Assembly (NCBI GenBank): GCA_016946835.1
Contig: JACVTC010000086.1
Coordinates: 167,501 to 220,000, forward strand
DNA from: Neocallimastix lanati (nom. inval.)
Lineage: Eukaryota > Neocallimastigomycota > Neocallimastigomycetes > Neocallimastigales > Neocallimastigaceae
Direction: 5' to 3'
Length of the DNA: 52,500 nucleotides
Made by a program: the position numbers and the translations under genes. Within the stretch, counting starts at the first letter, position 1; each line of letters opens with the position of its first letter. The notes under the pieces are model-generated. The model was not told the origin of the DNA, searched no databases, and saw nothing but the letters and a program-made list of their open reading frames with translations. Shown here piece after piece: positions 23,601 through 33,902 of this stretch.

Positions 23601-23842
23601 TTATAAAAAAATCATTTCACCATAAGAAATTTAATATAAAATTAATTAATATTAAGAAAGATTTATTAATCATCCGACAACTCGATGATAATATCCCAGT
23701 ATTAAAATATTACATAAAAGAAATTTTAAATTCTAATCAGTTTAGTTTAGATAATATTAATATTGATGATTTATTATTTGCAACAGAGAAAATAGATAAT
23801 GAAGAATTTACAAAATTCATTAATAAAAATTTTATTAAATAA
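20693..23842 (+). CDS. Large ankyrin-type repeat protein, 1049 aa
   Basis: Single open frame with no introns. The start ATG follows a long A-rich leader. The protein is built from three tandem copies of a ~275-residue module, starting near residues 14, 287 and 563. Each opens with a helix pair (IKSNNIPQFKNYIKENH, IKSNQLSKLKSYIHENH, IKRGNLIELQNYIKSHN) and carries one clear ankyrin hairpin (LIEYGADLNY near 107, LIQRGADINR near 378, LLLLHGADINF near 649), followed by a helical stretch ending in a K-rich segment. From about residue 815 the protein changes to ~35-residue units marked by HKTFNxxxINFEN (near residues 905, 940 and 975). A short Q run (residues 182-186) sits in module 1. There is no signal peptide or membrane segment, so it is probably an intracellular scaffold that binds other proteins. 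Exact function is unknown. Ankyrin proteins are highly expanded in anaerobic gut fungi. Confidence 0.88.
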   Translation: MSFYIDDNDVRDRKNIIVELIKSNNIPQFKNYIKENHIEIKNLNNKNYDILINSIEQDVSVDMIDAVIAFGKYKTLNYSIYRSPSYIEKSPLSTALERNNFPITDYLIEYGADLNYIGNDFQDMICTYQTIDYILHKDKGIHVEQIINIIIREHKNIFLKKIAKNYIFDNEFILNFVRRNRQQQQQPLTRAQLEDILQKEKQKIKINESMYLLAINNYNYDAVSILYEMDTREKETILNDFLTIFNQNEFAKLEILKSIKNSELKAQIENQFLKDLENINTDLDHEETINKLIKSNQLSKLKSYIHENHIQLRQYNDKYNGNNDFLKISIENNVSLSMIAYIIEECHYVSFNYDIIMDRKPSTLLYHVLSHHQYKIFDLLIQRGADINRGGDIFTRFYNNKQLNNKILKYLLNSNFRITCTIINKLLLDNQLDLLKNIFRYSIFNDPFILKLISISKNRTALSDQQINDIITQEKKKIILNSSVYSTAFTKEDYKVMEFLYHHDDRKKEIIFMDLFQILYRDEIQNKGTRKKLVLQKIKDKELDIPLDHQFLNTQDHTDEKRATIKEKIKRGNLIELQNYIKSHNILMNYLNNDHFDLLKYAIDKDASIDILKFILSQYQTLNYAFHGNLYGIYESPLFWALSKNKFVIADLLLLHGADINFIIQDDDIISKLYFNHLLNDHNLKYILNNGFSLTTELLITLLSKEGIDFTKDYRDNLLKIIFKHYNIDNSFVLNLLSIYKNKFSLSKKELQKVILNKTDKVIVSYECINEALNKKNDDAIIWFFNNIDSKSDLFLNSDVEILLYKAIEMNSFTFVEKLIKCPLFDINKINIESFFLYISVSAIFELSSDGEGNNLKIVKFFIENLLKNSTFDFSRNSFENLLLSLNEINDIELVNIFIDKSFQHKTFNVKRINFENLFYIINSIGSKDLFKSVIEKLFNHKTFNFSDINFEAILSTLSIKDNNELMKFFIKKSFHHKKFNIKLINIKKDLLIIRQLDDNIPVLKYYIKEILNSNQFSLDNINIDDLLFATEKIDNEEFTKFINKNFIK

Positions 23843-24368
23843 TTTATTTGAAAAAAATACACATTTAAAACATTATTTAATTTATTTAATATATATGTCT
23901 ATATACATTTATATATACCTTCTACACTATTTAATTTACTAAATATACATATTTATAAAAAGAAAATAATAAATATAAATAAATAAATAAATATATGTAA
24001 ATAAATATATATAAATAAATAATATATATAATAATAAGAATAATTAATAAAATAATTCTATTAATTATTAAATATTTATTATATAAAAATAGGTTATATG
24101 TGATTATTGTTGTTTGAATAGTTATATGTGAATGAAAAAAATAAATTCTCAGAATAATTAAAAAAAAAAAAAAAAATTAAAAATTGAAAAAAAACATATT
24201 GACATATAAACTGGAGTAAATATTTAAATAATAAAAATAAATAGTAATAAAATTAACTTTTAATAATACAAATATAAACCATAGAAAAAAAAATAAAATA
24301 AAATAATATATATATATATATATTTTGTATTATAATATTATATATATATATAATATTGTAAATAGTAA
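23843..24368. other. Gene-free 3' region
   Basis: AT-rich with short AAAT and TA runs. No features beyond possible AATAAA-like signals, which are uninformative at this base composition. Confidence 0.6.
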
Positions 24369-24603
24369 TGTTAAAAATATAACGAAAATCTATTTTAAAA
24401 TATATCAAATATTTTAATTATATTTTTGAAATTCATTGTAATATTAATTAAATTATTTTATCCATGTCAAATATTTTCATTGTTTTATTATTAAGCCACA
24501 AATACTAAAAAGAAATGTATAGTCTCAAATTATTGTATACTATCAATTGATAAAAATTAATAAAATTATAAAATAATAAATAAAGTTTATATATAAACAT
24601 ACA
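24369..24603 (+). repeat. Left LTR of copia element
   Basis: Shares with the right LTR the blocks TTTTGAAATTCATTGTAAT, TTAAGCCACAAATACTA, TCAATTGATAAA and AATAAATAAAGTTTATATAT, in the same order, with small indels. Confidence 0.87.
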
Positions 24604-26408
24604 TATTAAAAAATTATTATTTTAGATAAAGAGTCTCATCTGCGTTAATGACTACTAACAACTATCTATTCAACTCAGAAGATCATCTCAGCAAGAACAA
24701 CTTTGAAGACAGGTAATCCTACTGTCAGTTCTATCTTAGAGTCAAAGGAACTTTTGAATTACATCTCAAATGATGCCATAACATCCATGGCTAATGAAAT
24801 TGCTGCTGGAAAAAAAAGACTCAAAAAGATTAAGGATTTCAAAGCCCAAGCGTTTATTTTAACAAGCATCACTAAATAAAGTGAAAAAGGAAAATTCGTA
24901 ATACATATGATTAAAATGACCAAAATAAAGGAACATTATGATAAATCGAAGTTCAAGGATGTTTAGGAAATTGAATTCTTCTAAAATCAAAGAATATCGA
25001 TGATTTCCCTTGAAGTAATTTTGGAAATAACTGAAATCTTTGAAATCCTTGATGAAAAGAATTACAAACATGGAATGTTGTTAAAAAAAAAAAGCAAAAT
25101 ATATTTACCTTTCAGTTCTACAGAAATCAGATTAAGATTACCACTTAAACATGATATGGATTTCATATTTTTTGTTGAAGATGCAAGAGATCAAATCAAT
25201 GTTTTTACAAGCACTTTTTTGGAAAAAACTACAGAAAAAGAAACAAAAAAAAAAGCAAGAAAATTGATGATTTCATGGATAGAGATTATATTGAAAAACC
25301 AATACATAATAATGTCAAAAGAGAGAACAATTATTACTAGGGTATATTTATGAAATGAAAGATACTATAGATAAATCTGGATTTAACCATCATGTTTCGT
25401 GAAGAAAGAATAAGAAAAAACTACACTTAATTATCATAGAGAGCTAAACTAACAAGAAATTAAAAAGAAAATATATAAGTAGTGTTGGACTAGATGAAGA
25501 TTATACTTTAGATTGTTGATACCAAAGAGAACAAATGTTTTGACAAAAAAAAAAAAAAAAAACATTATTTTAAAAACAAGTCAACAATATCGAATCAACA
25601 CCATAAATTGAAGAAAATTATATTAACACTATTTTATCCAAATTTAAAGTTAACAAAATAAAGCTAAGACACCATTCACTGATGATAGCAATAAACGAAA
25701 ATCACAATCCTTTTGACAAGACTACTTACAAAAGTGCCTTAGGTTCTCTAACTTACTTAACAAAATGTACTCACCACGACATATCATTTACTGTAACTAA
25801 GGCATCGAGGAATGCTGAAAATCCGTCAGTTTCTGATTGAAGCAAGATTATTAATATTTTTAAAATATTTAAATTCTACTAAAAACTTTAAAATTACATA
25901 TACAGGAACAGGGGAATTTACTGCTTTTACGGACTCTAATTTAGAGAGGAGATTCAAAAGATAAAAAATCCCCCTCTGGATAAATTATTATTAAGGGAAC
26001 AAATCCAATCTGCTGGACATCAAGAAAACAAGCAACAGTTGCCACCTCCACAATGGAAGAGGAACATATAAGAACAACGAAATTAGTAAAAAAGGTGTTA
26101 TGGATAAGAAACATTTTATTTGAACTATTTAATTTTCAATAAACCAATTTCAATTTCCCTTGATAATTAAGCTAACAAAACAGCAATTTAAAATGGTTAA
26201 TTAAACTCTATACTAAAACATATAAACATAAAATTTTATTTTAATCAAAGCCATATTAAAAATAAAAGAATAACTTTAAAAAAATATTATATAGTACCGA
26301 AAATATGTTAGACGATGTATTAACAAAAAATGTTAATAGACCTCAAATGTTAAAATTCTCAAACATAATTTTTGATAAATCAGAAAATTATTAAGTTTGA
26401 CAGGATAA

Positions 26409-26656
26409 TGTAAAGAAATCTATTTTTAAATCTATTAAATTTAAATTTAATTTTGAAATTCATTGTAATAAAATTCTTGTTGTTTGCAATAAATAATTTC
26501 ATACATTTCAAGCAATTTCATTGTATTATTATATTATTATTAAGCCACAAATACTATAAAAGAAATATAATTTTCCAAATTATTACTGCACACTTTCAAT
26601 TGATAAATTTTAACAAAATAATAAAATAATAAATAAAGTTTATATATAAATTTACA
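26409..26656 (+). repeat. Right LTR of copia element
   Basis: Partner of the left LTR. The copies differ by many substitutions and a ~13-base length difference, consistent with an old insertion. Confidence 0.87.
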
Positions 26657-26839
26657 AGTTTTAACTTTTAATTATTACTAAATAATAAAATTAAAATTAA
26701 AGAAAATAAAATTAATAAAGTTGAAGAATATTCTAAAAACTTTACTTTTTTTTTTTTTCTGGTATATATAATCCATTAAAATTGTGGATTCACTTTAATA
26801 ATTCTGTGTACAAATAATACAAATAATAGTTAAGTAATA

Positions 26840-26840
26840 A

Positions 26841-26935
<95 letters not shown>
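26840..26935. repeat. (AAT)n array
   Basis: About 32 AAT copies, flanked by AAGTAATAAGTAATAA units on both sides. Confidence 0.95.
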
Positions 26936-26937
<2 letters not shown>

Positions 26938-28029
26938 AAATAAGTAAGTAATAAGTAATAATAAAAATAATAATAATAGTACCATTATTATTAATTAAAT
27001 AATATTAAATAAATAATACTCTATATATCTACAATATTTATATATGTTTTAAATAGAATTTTGAATTTTAACCAATATTAGTGTTTAAGAGAGACTAAAA
27101 AATAAAAAATCATCTGTCGTTTGAATTATTTAAAAAATAAATAGAGAAAAAGAATATTCTTTTTATTTATTTATTATAATAAATAATATAATTATTTTTT
27201 TATTTTTATTATTTATTTTTAATTTTCTCTAAACTTTTTATTTATTATTTTATCTTTAAATAATTTATTTATTCTGTGTTTGTCATTTACACTAATGGAA
27301 CAAATTTTAAGTAATAAAATTATATTATATATTATTGAGTAATAATTTAATATAAGAATTAGTATTGTTTAGAAAATAAATATAAACATAAATATAAGCA
27401 TAAATATGAATATAATTGTAAATATATTTTCTTTTCTTACTTTTTTATATATATATATATTAAATAAATAAATAAGTAAATAAGTAAATAATGAAATGGA
27501 AATGGATTAAAAATGTAAAAAAAAAAAATGAAAGATAATGAAATAATAAAATTTTAAATATCAATAAAATGAAGAAATGATAATAAATCTATTTATATTT
27601 TATAAAAAAAAAAAAGAAGTAAAAAGAAGTAAAAAAAAAAAAAAGAAAAAAAAAAGAAAAAAACCACAACATATACTATCTATTTGTACATAAAAATAAA
27701 TAAAAAAATATTTTAAAAATAAATAAATAAATATTTTAAAAATAAATATATAAATAAATAAATATTTTAAAAATAAATATATTAATAAATAAATAATAAC
27801 TCATATAGTTAATAAATAGATTATCATATAGCTATTTTGTATATGATTTCTTTAATAAATACATGATTTCTATAATTAATATTTAATATATAGTGTAAAT
27901 ATATATTTATATTCAATTTGAGTTTACTGTCAATATAACCATAAAAGGAATGATTTAATATTTTATATTTATTATGTGTAACATCATTTTAACATCATTT
28001 ATTAAATATTTATTTATTTATCCATTTAT
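26936..28029. other. Gene-free AT-rich stretch
   Basis: Low-complexity AT with AAAT runs, including tandem TAAATAAATATTTTAAAAA units near 27700-27795. No coding signal. Confidence 0.65.
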
Positions 28030-28490
28030 TACTTATTCAATTATTTATTATTCAATTGTTTATTATTTATTATTTAATTATTTATTATTTATTATTTATT
28101 ATTTATTATTTATTATTCAATTATTTATTACTTATTATTCAATTATTTAATTATTTATTATTTATTATTTATTATTTATTATTTATTATTTGTTATTTAT
28201 TATTATAAATACTCTTTTTATTATTAAATTATTTAATTATTATTTATTATATATTATTTAATTATTTATTATTTATTATTTATTATTTATTATTTATTAT
28301 TTATTATTTATTATTTATTATTTATTATTTATTATTTATTATTTATTATTTATTATTTATTATTTATTATTTATTATTTATTATTTATTATTTATTATTT
28401 ATTATTTATTATTTATTATTTATTATTTATTATTTATTATTTATTATTTACTATTTATTATTTATTATTTATTATTTATTTATTATTTAA
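28030..28490. repeat. Heptanucleotide array (TTATTTA)n, second locus
   Basis: About 60 copies of the same 7-bp unit and orientation as the array at 2936-3312, with a similar set of TTATTCAA variants. Confidence 0.93.
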
Positions 28491-29527
28491 TATATTTATT
28501 TCTTTTTTTTTTTTTAAAGTTTTTTTCTTTTTTCTTTTTTTCTTTATTCTTTTTGTATCTCAAATACTGGTGTAACCATGGAAATAAATTAAAATTTTAT
28601 TTATAGGAAATTAAAGTTTGATGTATTAAAAAACAGATTCAATTCAATTAATCAATTATTCAATTATTCAATTATTTATATATTTATTATTATTTAATAT
28701 TTATTTATTCAATTATTTATCATTTAATTATTTATTATTTATTATTATTTTTGTTCTTTTTTTTTTTTTTTTTATTAAAAAAATGTATATTACATATTAC
28801 ATGTTTTTAATTTTATAATTTTTATTTTATTTTATTTTATTTTATTTTATTTTATTTTATTTTATTTTATTATTATGTTTTATATATATTACAATACAGC
28901 TAATAATATATTCTATGAAAATAAAAATAATACTATATAATCTTTTTAAAAATTTTTTTTTTCTTTACAAATTTATTATCAAATAAGTACTTTGAAAAAT
29001 TTATTTTCAAATAAATTCCTTTGAAAGTTTTCTTTATTAATTCTGTAAAATATTAAATAAATTATTTTTTTTTTTTTTTATTATTATTCAAAAAAAAAAA
29101 AATTATTTAATATTGGAATTATTGATAGTAGTTAAAAAATAAAAAGAAAGAAAAAAGAAAATTATTAAAAAGGTAAAGAACAAAATAACTATATTTTAAA
29201 ATATATATATAATTTGGAATAATTAATAAAATGTGTAGACAAAAAAAAAATAATTCATAAAATTAAAATTAAAATATTAATTTACATACTTATATTTTTT
29301 AATTATAATTATTTATTATTTAAAATAATATATATATATCTTGTTTATCATACTATGAATTAAATAAATTTTTTTCTAAATTTATGTATTAATATAGATT
29401 GATAATATTTATTAATATTAAATAGATATAATATAGAAATATTTTATCTTTCAAAAAAAAAACATTAATTAGAATAATATAAAATAAATTGAATCTTAAT
29501 TTAAAAAAAAAAGTACCTATTTAAAAA
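28491..29527. other. Gene-free upstream region of the CBM18 gene
   Basis: T and A homopolymers, a pentanucleotide (TTTTA)n tract at about 28820-28872, then AT-rich DNA up to the start codon. No defined promoter element can be distinguished. Confidence 0.6.
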
Positions 29528-32500
29528 ATGAATTTTAAAGTTTTATATACGCTGGTCATTTTATTTATTAATTATGATATCATAAGTGCTGCTCGTTGTG
29601 GTGCGGTATTTAATAATCCTTGTCCATCAGGTTATTGTTGTTCACAATACGGATATTGTGGTCAAACATCAGAATATTGTGATGCTGGTTGCCAAGTTGG
29701 TTACGGTAAATGTAATAAATTAGTTTCAAACACTACCACTAGAACAACAACAACAACAACTACTACTACTACTACTATTAAAAGTAGTCCAACAAATATT
29801 AGTAGAAATGGTAGATGTGGTTCAATTAATAATATGATTTGTCCAAATAATGAATGTTGTAGTCAATACGGTTATTGTGGAAATACTTCTGAATATTGTG
29901 ATACAGGATGTCAACCTGAATTCGGTGTATGTAATAATGTAAGTAAACCTACAACTACCACCACTACTAAAAAACCTACCAATAGCCCAACTAATATTAG
30001 TACTGATGGTAAATGTGGTCCAAAAAATGGTAATAAAATCTGTCCAAATAATGAATGTTGTAGTCAATATGGTTATTGTGGTTCTACTTTTGAATACTGT
30101 GATTCTGGTTGTCAAACTGGTTTTGGTAAATGTAATAATGTTGAAAATGAAATAAGTACGGATGGTAGATGTGGTCCAAATTACGGTAATAAAACTTGTC
30201 CAGATGATTTATGTTGTAGTAAACATGGATATTGTGGAAATACTCCTGAATATTGTGATTCAGATTGTCTTCCTTTATTTGGTTATTGTAATGAAGATTA
30301 TGATCCAATGACCACCACTACCTCTACCAAAATTAACAAAACTACAAGAAATACCAAAACTTCTAGCCCTACCAACATTGCCAAAACTACTAGAACCACT
30401 AGAACTACTACCACTATCAAGACTACCAACGTTGCCAAGACTACTAGAACCACTAGAACTACTACCACTGCCAGAACTACCAACATTGTCAAAACTACTA
30501 GAACTACTACCACTACCAGAACTACTACTACCATTACCACTAAACAAACACCAAAAACAAAAGCTACTACTACAATTGCTATTACAAAATCAAAAATACC
30601 AAAATCCACTACTTCAGCTACTACTACTACCTCTACATTACCAAGTGTTATAAGTACTGATAACCGATGTGGTCCAGAAAATGGAAATACTATATGTCCT
30701 AATAATAGATGTTGTAGTTCATTTGGTTACTGTGGATCTGGTATTTTATTCTGTGGTAAACTTTGTTTAAGTGGATTTGGAAGATGTGACAGAGATACCA
30801 CCAAACCAGCAAAATCTATTGCTCCAAATTCAACTCCAACTACAACTTTAGTTTCAAGTCCAACCCCAACGGATTGTTTTGATTCTGATTCTGAGCTAAA
30901 GATTAAATATAATAATAAATTATGTACCATTAAAAACATAGAAAAAAATAATGGTGATGATAATAGCAATGAAGATACTGAAGTTAATGGTTGGTTATAT
31001 TGTTCAGATAGTCAAGGTAATGAAGAAGATAAATATTCCTCCATCTCATTATATAAATCTAAAACAGATCTCTCAGATGAAGATAAAGTCTTTAAAATTG
31101 ATATAGGAGAAACAGTAAAAGTCTCATTTGATGATCATTTTAATCAAGACAATTCTTTATTGAATGTCTGTGGATATGCATCTGCTGTCATAAGAAAATA
31201 TTCAGATGTAGAGACACCAACCTTCGAAGCTTTAAAGTTGTATAAAGAAATCGATTCAAATATTAATATTAATGGTAGGAACCTCAATAATCCTAGGGAA
31301 TTATATAAGAATGCTGAAACCATAGAAGATGTCTGGAGACATCTTTTCAACGATTTCAGAAGTACTTACAGTGATGGTAATAATAAAGAACAAAATGTTG
31401 AATTTATTAAATATTTCAACGAGGTTATCAACACCTACAAGGAAAAATTATCGAGTCCTGACTTTATCAATGATAAATTTATTAAGAATATTGAAGAACA
31501 AACCATTAATAATTTAGAATATTATTATAATATTGCTGTTAAAATGTACATTGAAGAATATGGAGATTTAGAAGGTTACTACAATGGTCAATTAATGTAT
31601 ACTCTTCCCTACGGTGATATGACTCAATCAAAATACTATACAATGAAATTATTGAATACCCTTAACATTTTAAATAAACTTGTGAATAAATGTAACGGCA
31701 AACTTAGTAGCGGCTTAGGTATAAAATTCGATGGTAGTAAATTTAGCAATGAAATTGATCCATTCTCCATCGGTAATTCATCCGATGTTATTGACAGTGT
31801 TAAAAATTTAGTTAATGGAATTAAGGATCCCTCTTTGAATATTGATCAAACAGACTACATTACTTTCCTTGATACATTTAATAGTTTAGAATTTATATAT
31901 GAAATATATGATATAGAAATGCAAATAAATGGTAGACCAAGCGATAATTTCGAAATCATAGGAATATTATATAATTTCTATTATGAAATGGCTAACGGGG
32001 AAGAAATTGACATCATGCCTTCGGATGTGAAATTGGAATTACCCGAAAATACCTCTGATATGATTAGAAATATATATAGTTTAAGAGGTATTGAATCCTA
32101 CCTTATAAATACTGAGGAAGAGGACATCACTTCTGAGACTTATGATGAAATCAACAAACATAGGGAAGCCATTGAAACCATGGCTGAAAATTTATTATCC
32201 TATAAGTCACCTGATGGACACCTCAATGAAATTGAGGAATATCTCCAGTATGTTGGAACTTACAATGATGTCATCTCATCCATGATATTTTACGATAAGG
32301 CCAATGGTGAACCTTTCAGTCCAATCGAATTAAAGGAAACTTTAATTCATCGTATTAAGTATGCTTACCTCTCTATGAACAACGAAGCGATGACCACCTT
32401 TATTGACGCTGAACCAGATCGATTTGATAGTGACGGTATTGGTAGTTCTAAATCTATATATAATCCGGATGGTAAGGCTTACTCATGGAATGATAAAGAA

Positions 32501-33280
32501 TGCACCGAAATAACATTTGACTATCTTCAAAAGATAGCCAGAGATGACGATGGATCCTTATCCTATGACTTTGCAAGCTTCATATATAATTATGGTGTTG
32601 ATTTAATATTGAAAAAGTCCACCACCCTTAAATACGAATTACTCCTAGCCTTATCTCCATTCAGTAGAGATTGGGAGGAAATTGAGTCAGTGAAAGGTAA
32701 GATCCCTGAAATTCAATATGAGCATAAAGATATCGATGATACGGTTCATTACTCCAATCAAAAATTATTTGAATTTTTATTGAGAGTCTCAAAATTTGAT
32801 GAAAATATCGACATTGGTAGTATAGATTTAGAAAGTGATGACGACATGGAACCCACTGTACTTTATAACGGTGAATCCTCCCTAACCTCCTTATTTGATA
32901 AAGTTTTTGAAAATATTGATGTCTTAAAGGATAATGATTTAATTGATATGGACGTTAGAATTGAAGTGAACAATATCGCCCATTTATTGAATAGCTACTT
33001 ACAAGGTTTAAGATATAAGATATGTCTGATGGCCGGTAGAGAATATACCGAAGTATTAGAATATTTCATTGATCAATATGAAGAGCTTGCAGAACAAGCC
33101 ATTCGTTTCGAAAAGCTTGATAGTGAGATGGGATACCGTTATACCATCAATCCTATACCATTTAATGAAGAGAATTTAATGATAATTCATGAAGCCAATG
33201 CTCAATCCAATATTAAAGGAAATCATAAAACTACTGAAATCAGAAAAATAAAATATAGAGAACTTTCTATCACCATTTAA
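29528..33280 (+). CDS. Secreted protein with five CBM18 chitin-binding modules and an unknown 830-aa C-terminal region
   Basis: Single open frame of 1250 residues. Residues 1-21 are a signal peptide (short basic start, hydrophobic core, cut near ISA-A). Four eight-cysteine hevein-type (CBM18) modules follow at about 23-62, 96-135, 162-202 and 214-254, each with the CCSxxGYCG core and EYC; the fifth is at about 380-420 (CCSSFGYCG). The aromatic ligand positions are Y, H or F. Threonine-rich linkers join them; the longest (about 255-379) contains three 18-residue repeats. Module 5 is weaker: the ligand tyrosine after the core is replaced by LFC. Residues ~440-1250 are acidic, largely helical, have few cysteines and match no domain I know. 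The protein should be exported and bind chitin or related glycans in the wall or outside the cell; the C-terminal role is unknown. Multi-CBM18 proteins are abundant in gut fungi. Confidence 0.92.
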   Translation: MNFKVLYTLVILFINYDIISAARCGAVFNNPCPSGYCCSQYGYCGQTSEYCDAGCQVGYGKCNKLVSNTTTRTTTTTTTTTTTIKSSPTNISRNGRCGSINNMICPNNECCSQYGYCGNTSEYCDTGCQPEFGVCNNVSKPTTTTTTKKPTNSPTNISTDGKCGPKNGNKICPNNECCSQYGYCGSTFEYCDSGCQTGFGKCNNVENEISTDGRCGPNYGNKTCPDDLCCSKHGYCGNTPEYCDSDCLPLFGYCNEDYDPMTTTTSTKINKTTRNTKTSSPTNIAKTTRTTRTTTTIKTTNVAKTTRTTRTTTTARTTNIVKTTRTTTTTRTTTTITTKQTPKTKATTTIAITKSKIPKSTTSATTTTSTLPSVISTDNRCGPENGNTICPNNRCCSSFGYCGSGILFCGKLCLSGFGRCDRDTTKPAKSIAPNSTPTTTLVSSPTPTDCFDSDSELKIKYNNKLCTIKNIEKNNGDDNSNEDTEVNGWLYCSDSQGNEEDKYSSISLYKSKTDLSDEDKVFKIDIGETVKVSFDDHFNQDNSLLNVCGYASAVIRKYSDVETPTFEALKLYKEIDSNININGRNLNNPRELYKNAETIEDVWRHLFNDFRSTYSDGNNKEQNVEFIKYFNEVINTYKEKLSSPDFINDKFIKNIEEQTINNLEYYYNIAVKMYIEEYGDLEGYYNGQLMYTLPYGDMTQSKYYTMKLLNTLNILNKLVNKCNGKLSSGLGIKFDGSKFSNEIDPFSIGNSSDVIDSVKNLVNGIKDPSLNIDQTDYITFLDTFNSLEFIYEIYDIEMQINGRPSDNFEIIGILYNFYYEMANGEEIDIMPSDVKLELPENTSDMIRNIYSLRGIESYLINTEEEDITSETYDEINKHREAIETMAENLLSYKSPDGHLNEIEEYLQYVGTYNDVISSMIFYDKANGEPFSPIELKETLIHRIKYAYLSMNNEAMTTFIDAEPDRFDSDGIGSSKSIYNPDGKAYSWNDKECTEITFDYLQKIARDDDGSLSYDFASFIYNYGVDLILKKSTTLKYELLLALSPFSRDWEEIESVKGKIPEIQYEHKDIDDTVHYSNQKLFEFLLRVSKFDENIDIGSIDLESDDDMEPTVLYNGESSLTSLFDKVFENIDVLKDNDLIDMDVRIEVNNIAHLLNSYLQGLRYKICLMAGREYTEVLEYFIDQYEELAEQAIRFEKLDSEMGYRYTINPIPFNEENLMIIHEANAQSNIKGNHKTTEIRKIKYRELSITI
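30371..30540 (+). repeat. 54-bp in-frame minisatellite in the Thr/Arg linker
   Basis: Three copies start at 30371, 30425 and 30479 (exact 54-base spacing). They encode TNIAKTTRTTRTTTTIKT and variants. Antisense open frames over this region are by-products of the repeat. Confidence 0.9.
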
Positions 33281-33585
33281 ATTTAATATATACATATATA
33301 TATATATTTAAAAAAAAAAATAATAAAATAAAAAATAAAAAAGAATATATTTAATAATAATAATAATAATAAAATTTTATTATAAAGTAAAAAATAATAT
33401 ATATATATATATAGAAATTAAATTTAAAATTAAATATATAAATAATTAAATAATTAATAAAGTAAATAATATATCATATTATATAAAAAATAAAACCATA
33501 CAAATCCATACAAATATTATCTAAAAAATATTTCAAATAAAAAAAAAAATAATATATTTAGTTCAATATAAAATATATATAATAA

Positions 33586-33621
<36 letters not shown>

Positions 33622-33902
33622 TAATAATAAATAAATTAAATTAATAAATAAATTTAGATTTAACCTATATGGTCCTTATGTTATGTTTTATTATATATAT
33701 TGGTTTGGTGTTTTTTTTTTAAATTGATTTATTTATTTTATTTTATTTTTATTTTTTTCTTTTTTTTTTTTTTTATCTTTTTTTTAGACTTAGAGAATAA
33801 CTTTATTTAATTTTTAATAATAATAATAAAACTACATGATTTAAATGAAAAAAAAAAAAAAAAAATATAATACATGAAATGAATTATCATATATTATATA
33901 AT
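33281..33902. other. Gene-free 3' region
   Basis: AT-rich with A runs (about 33591-33614) and (AAT)n-like short tracts. No features. Confidence 0.6.

Larger units (their letters stand above)
24369..26656 (+). mobile_element. Ty1/copia LTR retrotransposon, internally deleted and decayed
   Basis: Two direct repeats starting TG and ending CA (24369-24603 and 26409-26656) flank a short interior. Inside, a gag-like part reads SILESKELLNYISNDAI and MANEIAAGKKRLKKI (24745-24830). A 117-codon open piece (25000-25353) follows. The end of the RT and the RNase H region are then recognisable: GSLTYLTKCTHHDISF (25743-25790), YTGTGEFTAFTDSN (about 25898-25940), ATSTMEEEHIRTT (about 26044-26081) and ENMLDDVLTKNV (26301-26336). 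Integrase and most of the RT are absent, so the 2.3-kb element is about half the usual length. Stops and shifts are frequent. A degenerate purine stretch (GACAGGATAA) precedes the right LTR. No clear target-site duplication is seen (AGTAA left, AGTTT right). Confidence 0.88.

Noticed and set aside
29822-30609. Several antisense frames (T/I-rich, S/G-rich, V/L-rich) opposite the CBM18 gene
   Set aside because: They overlap the five-module CBM18 frame and its Thr-rich linker; the sense protein has clear domains and a signal peptide.
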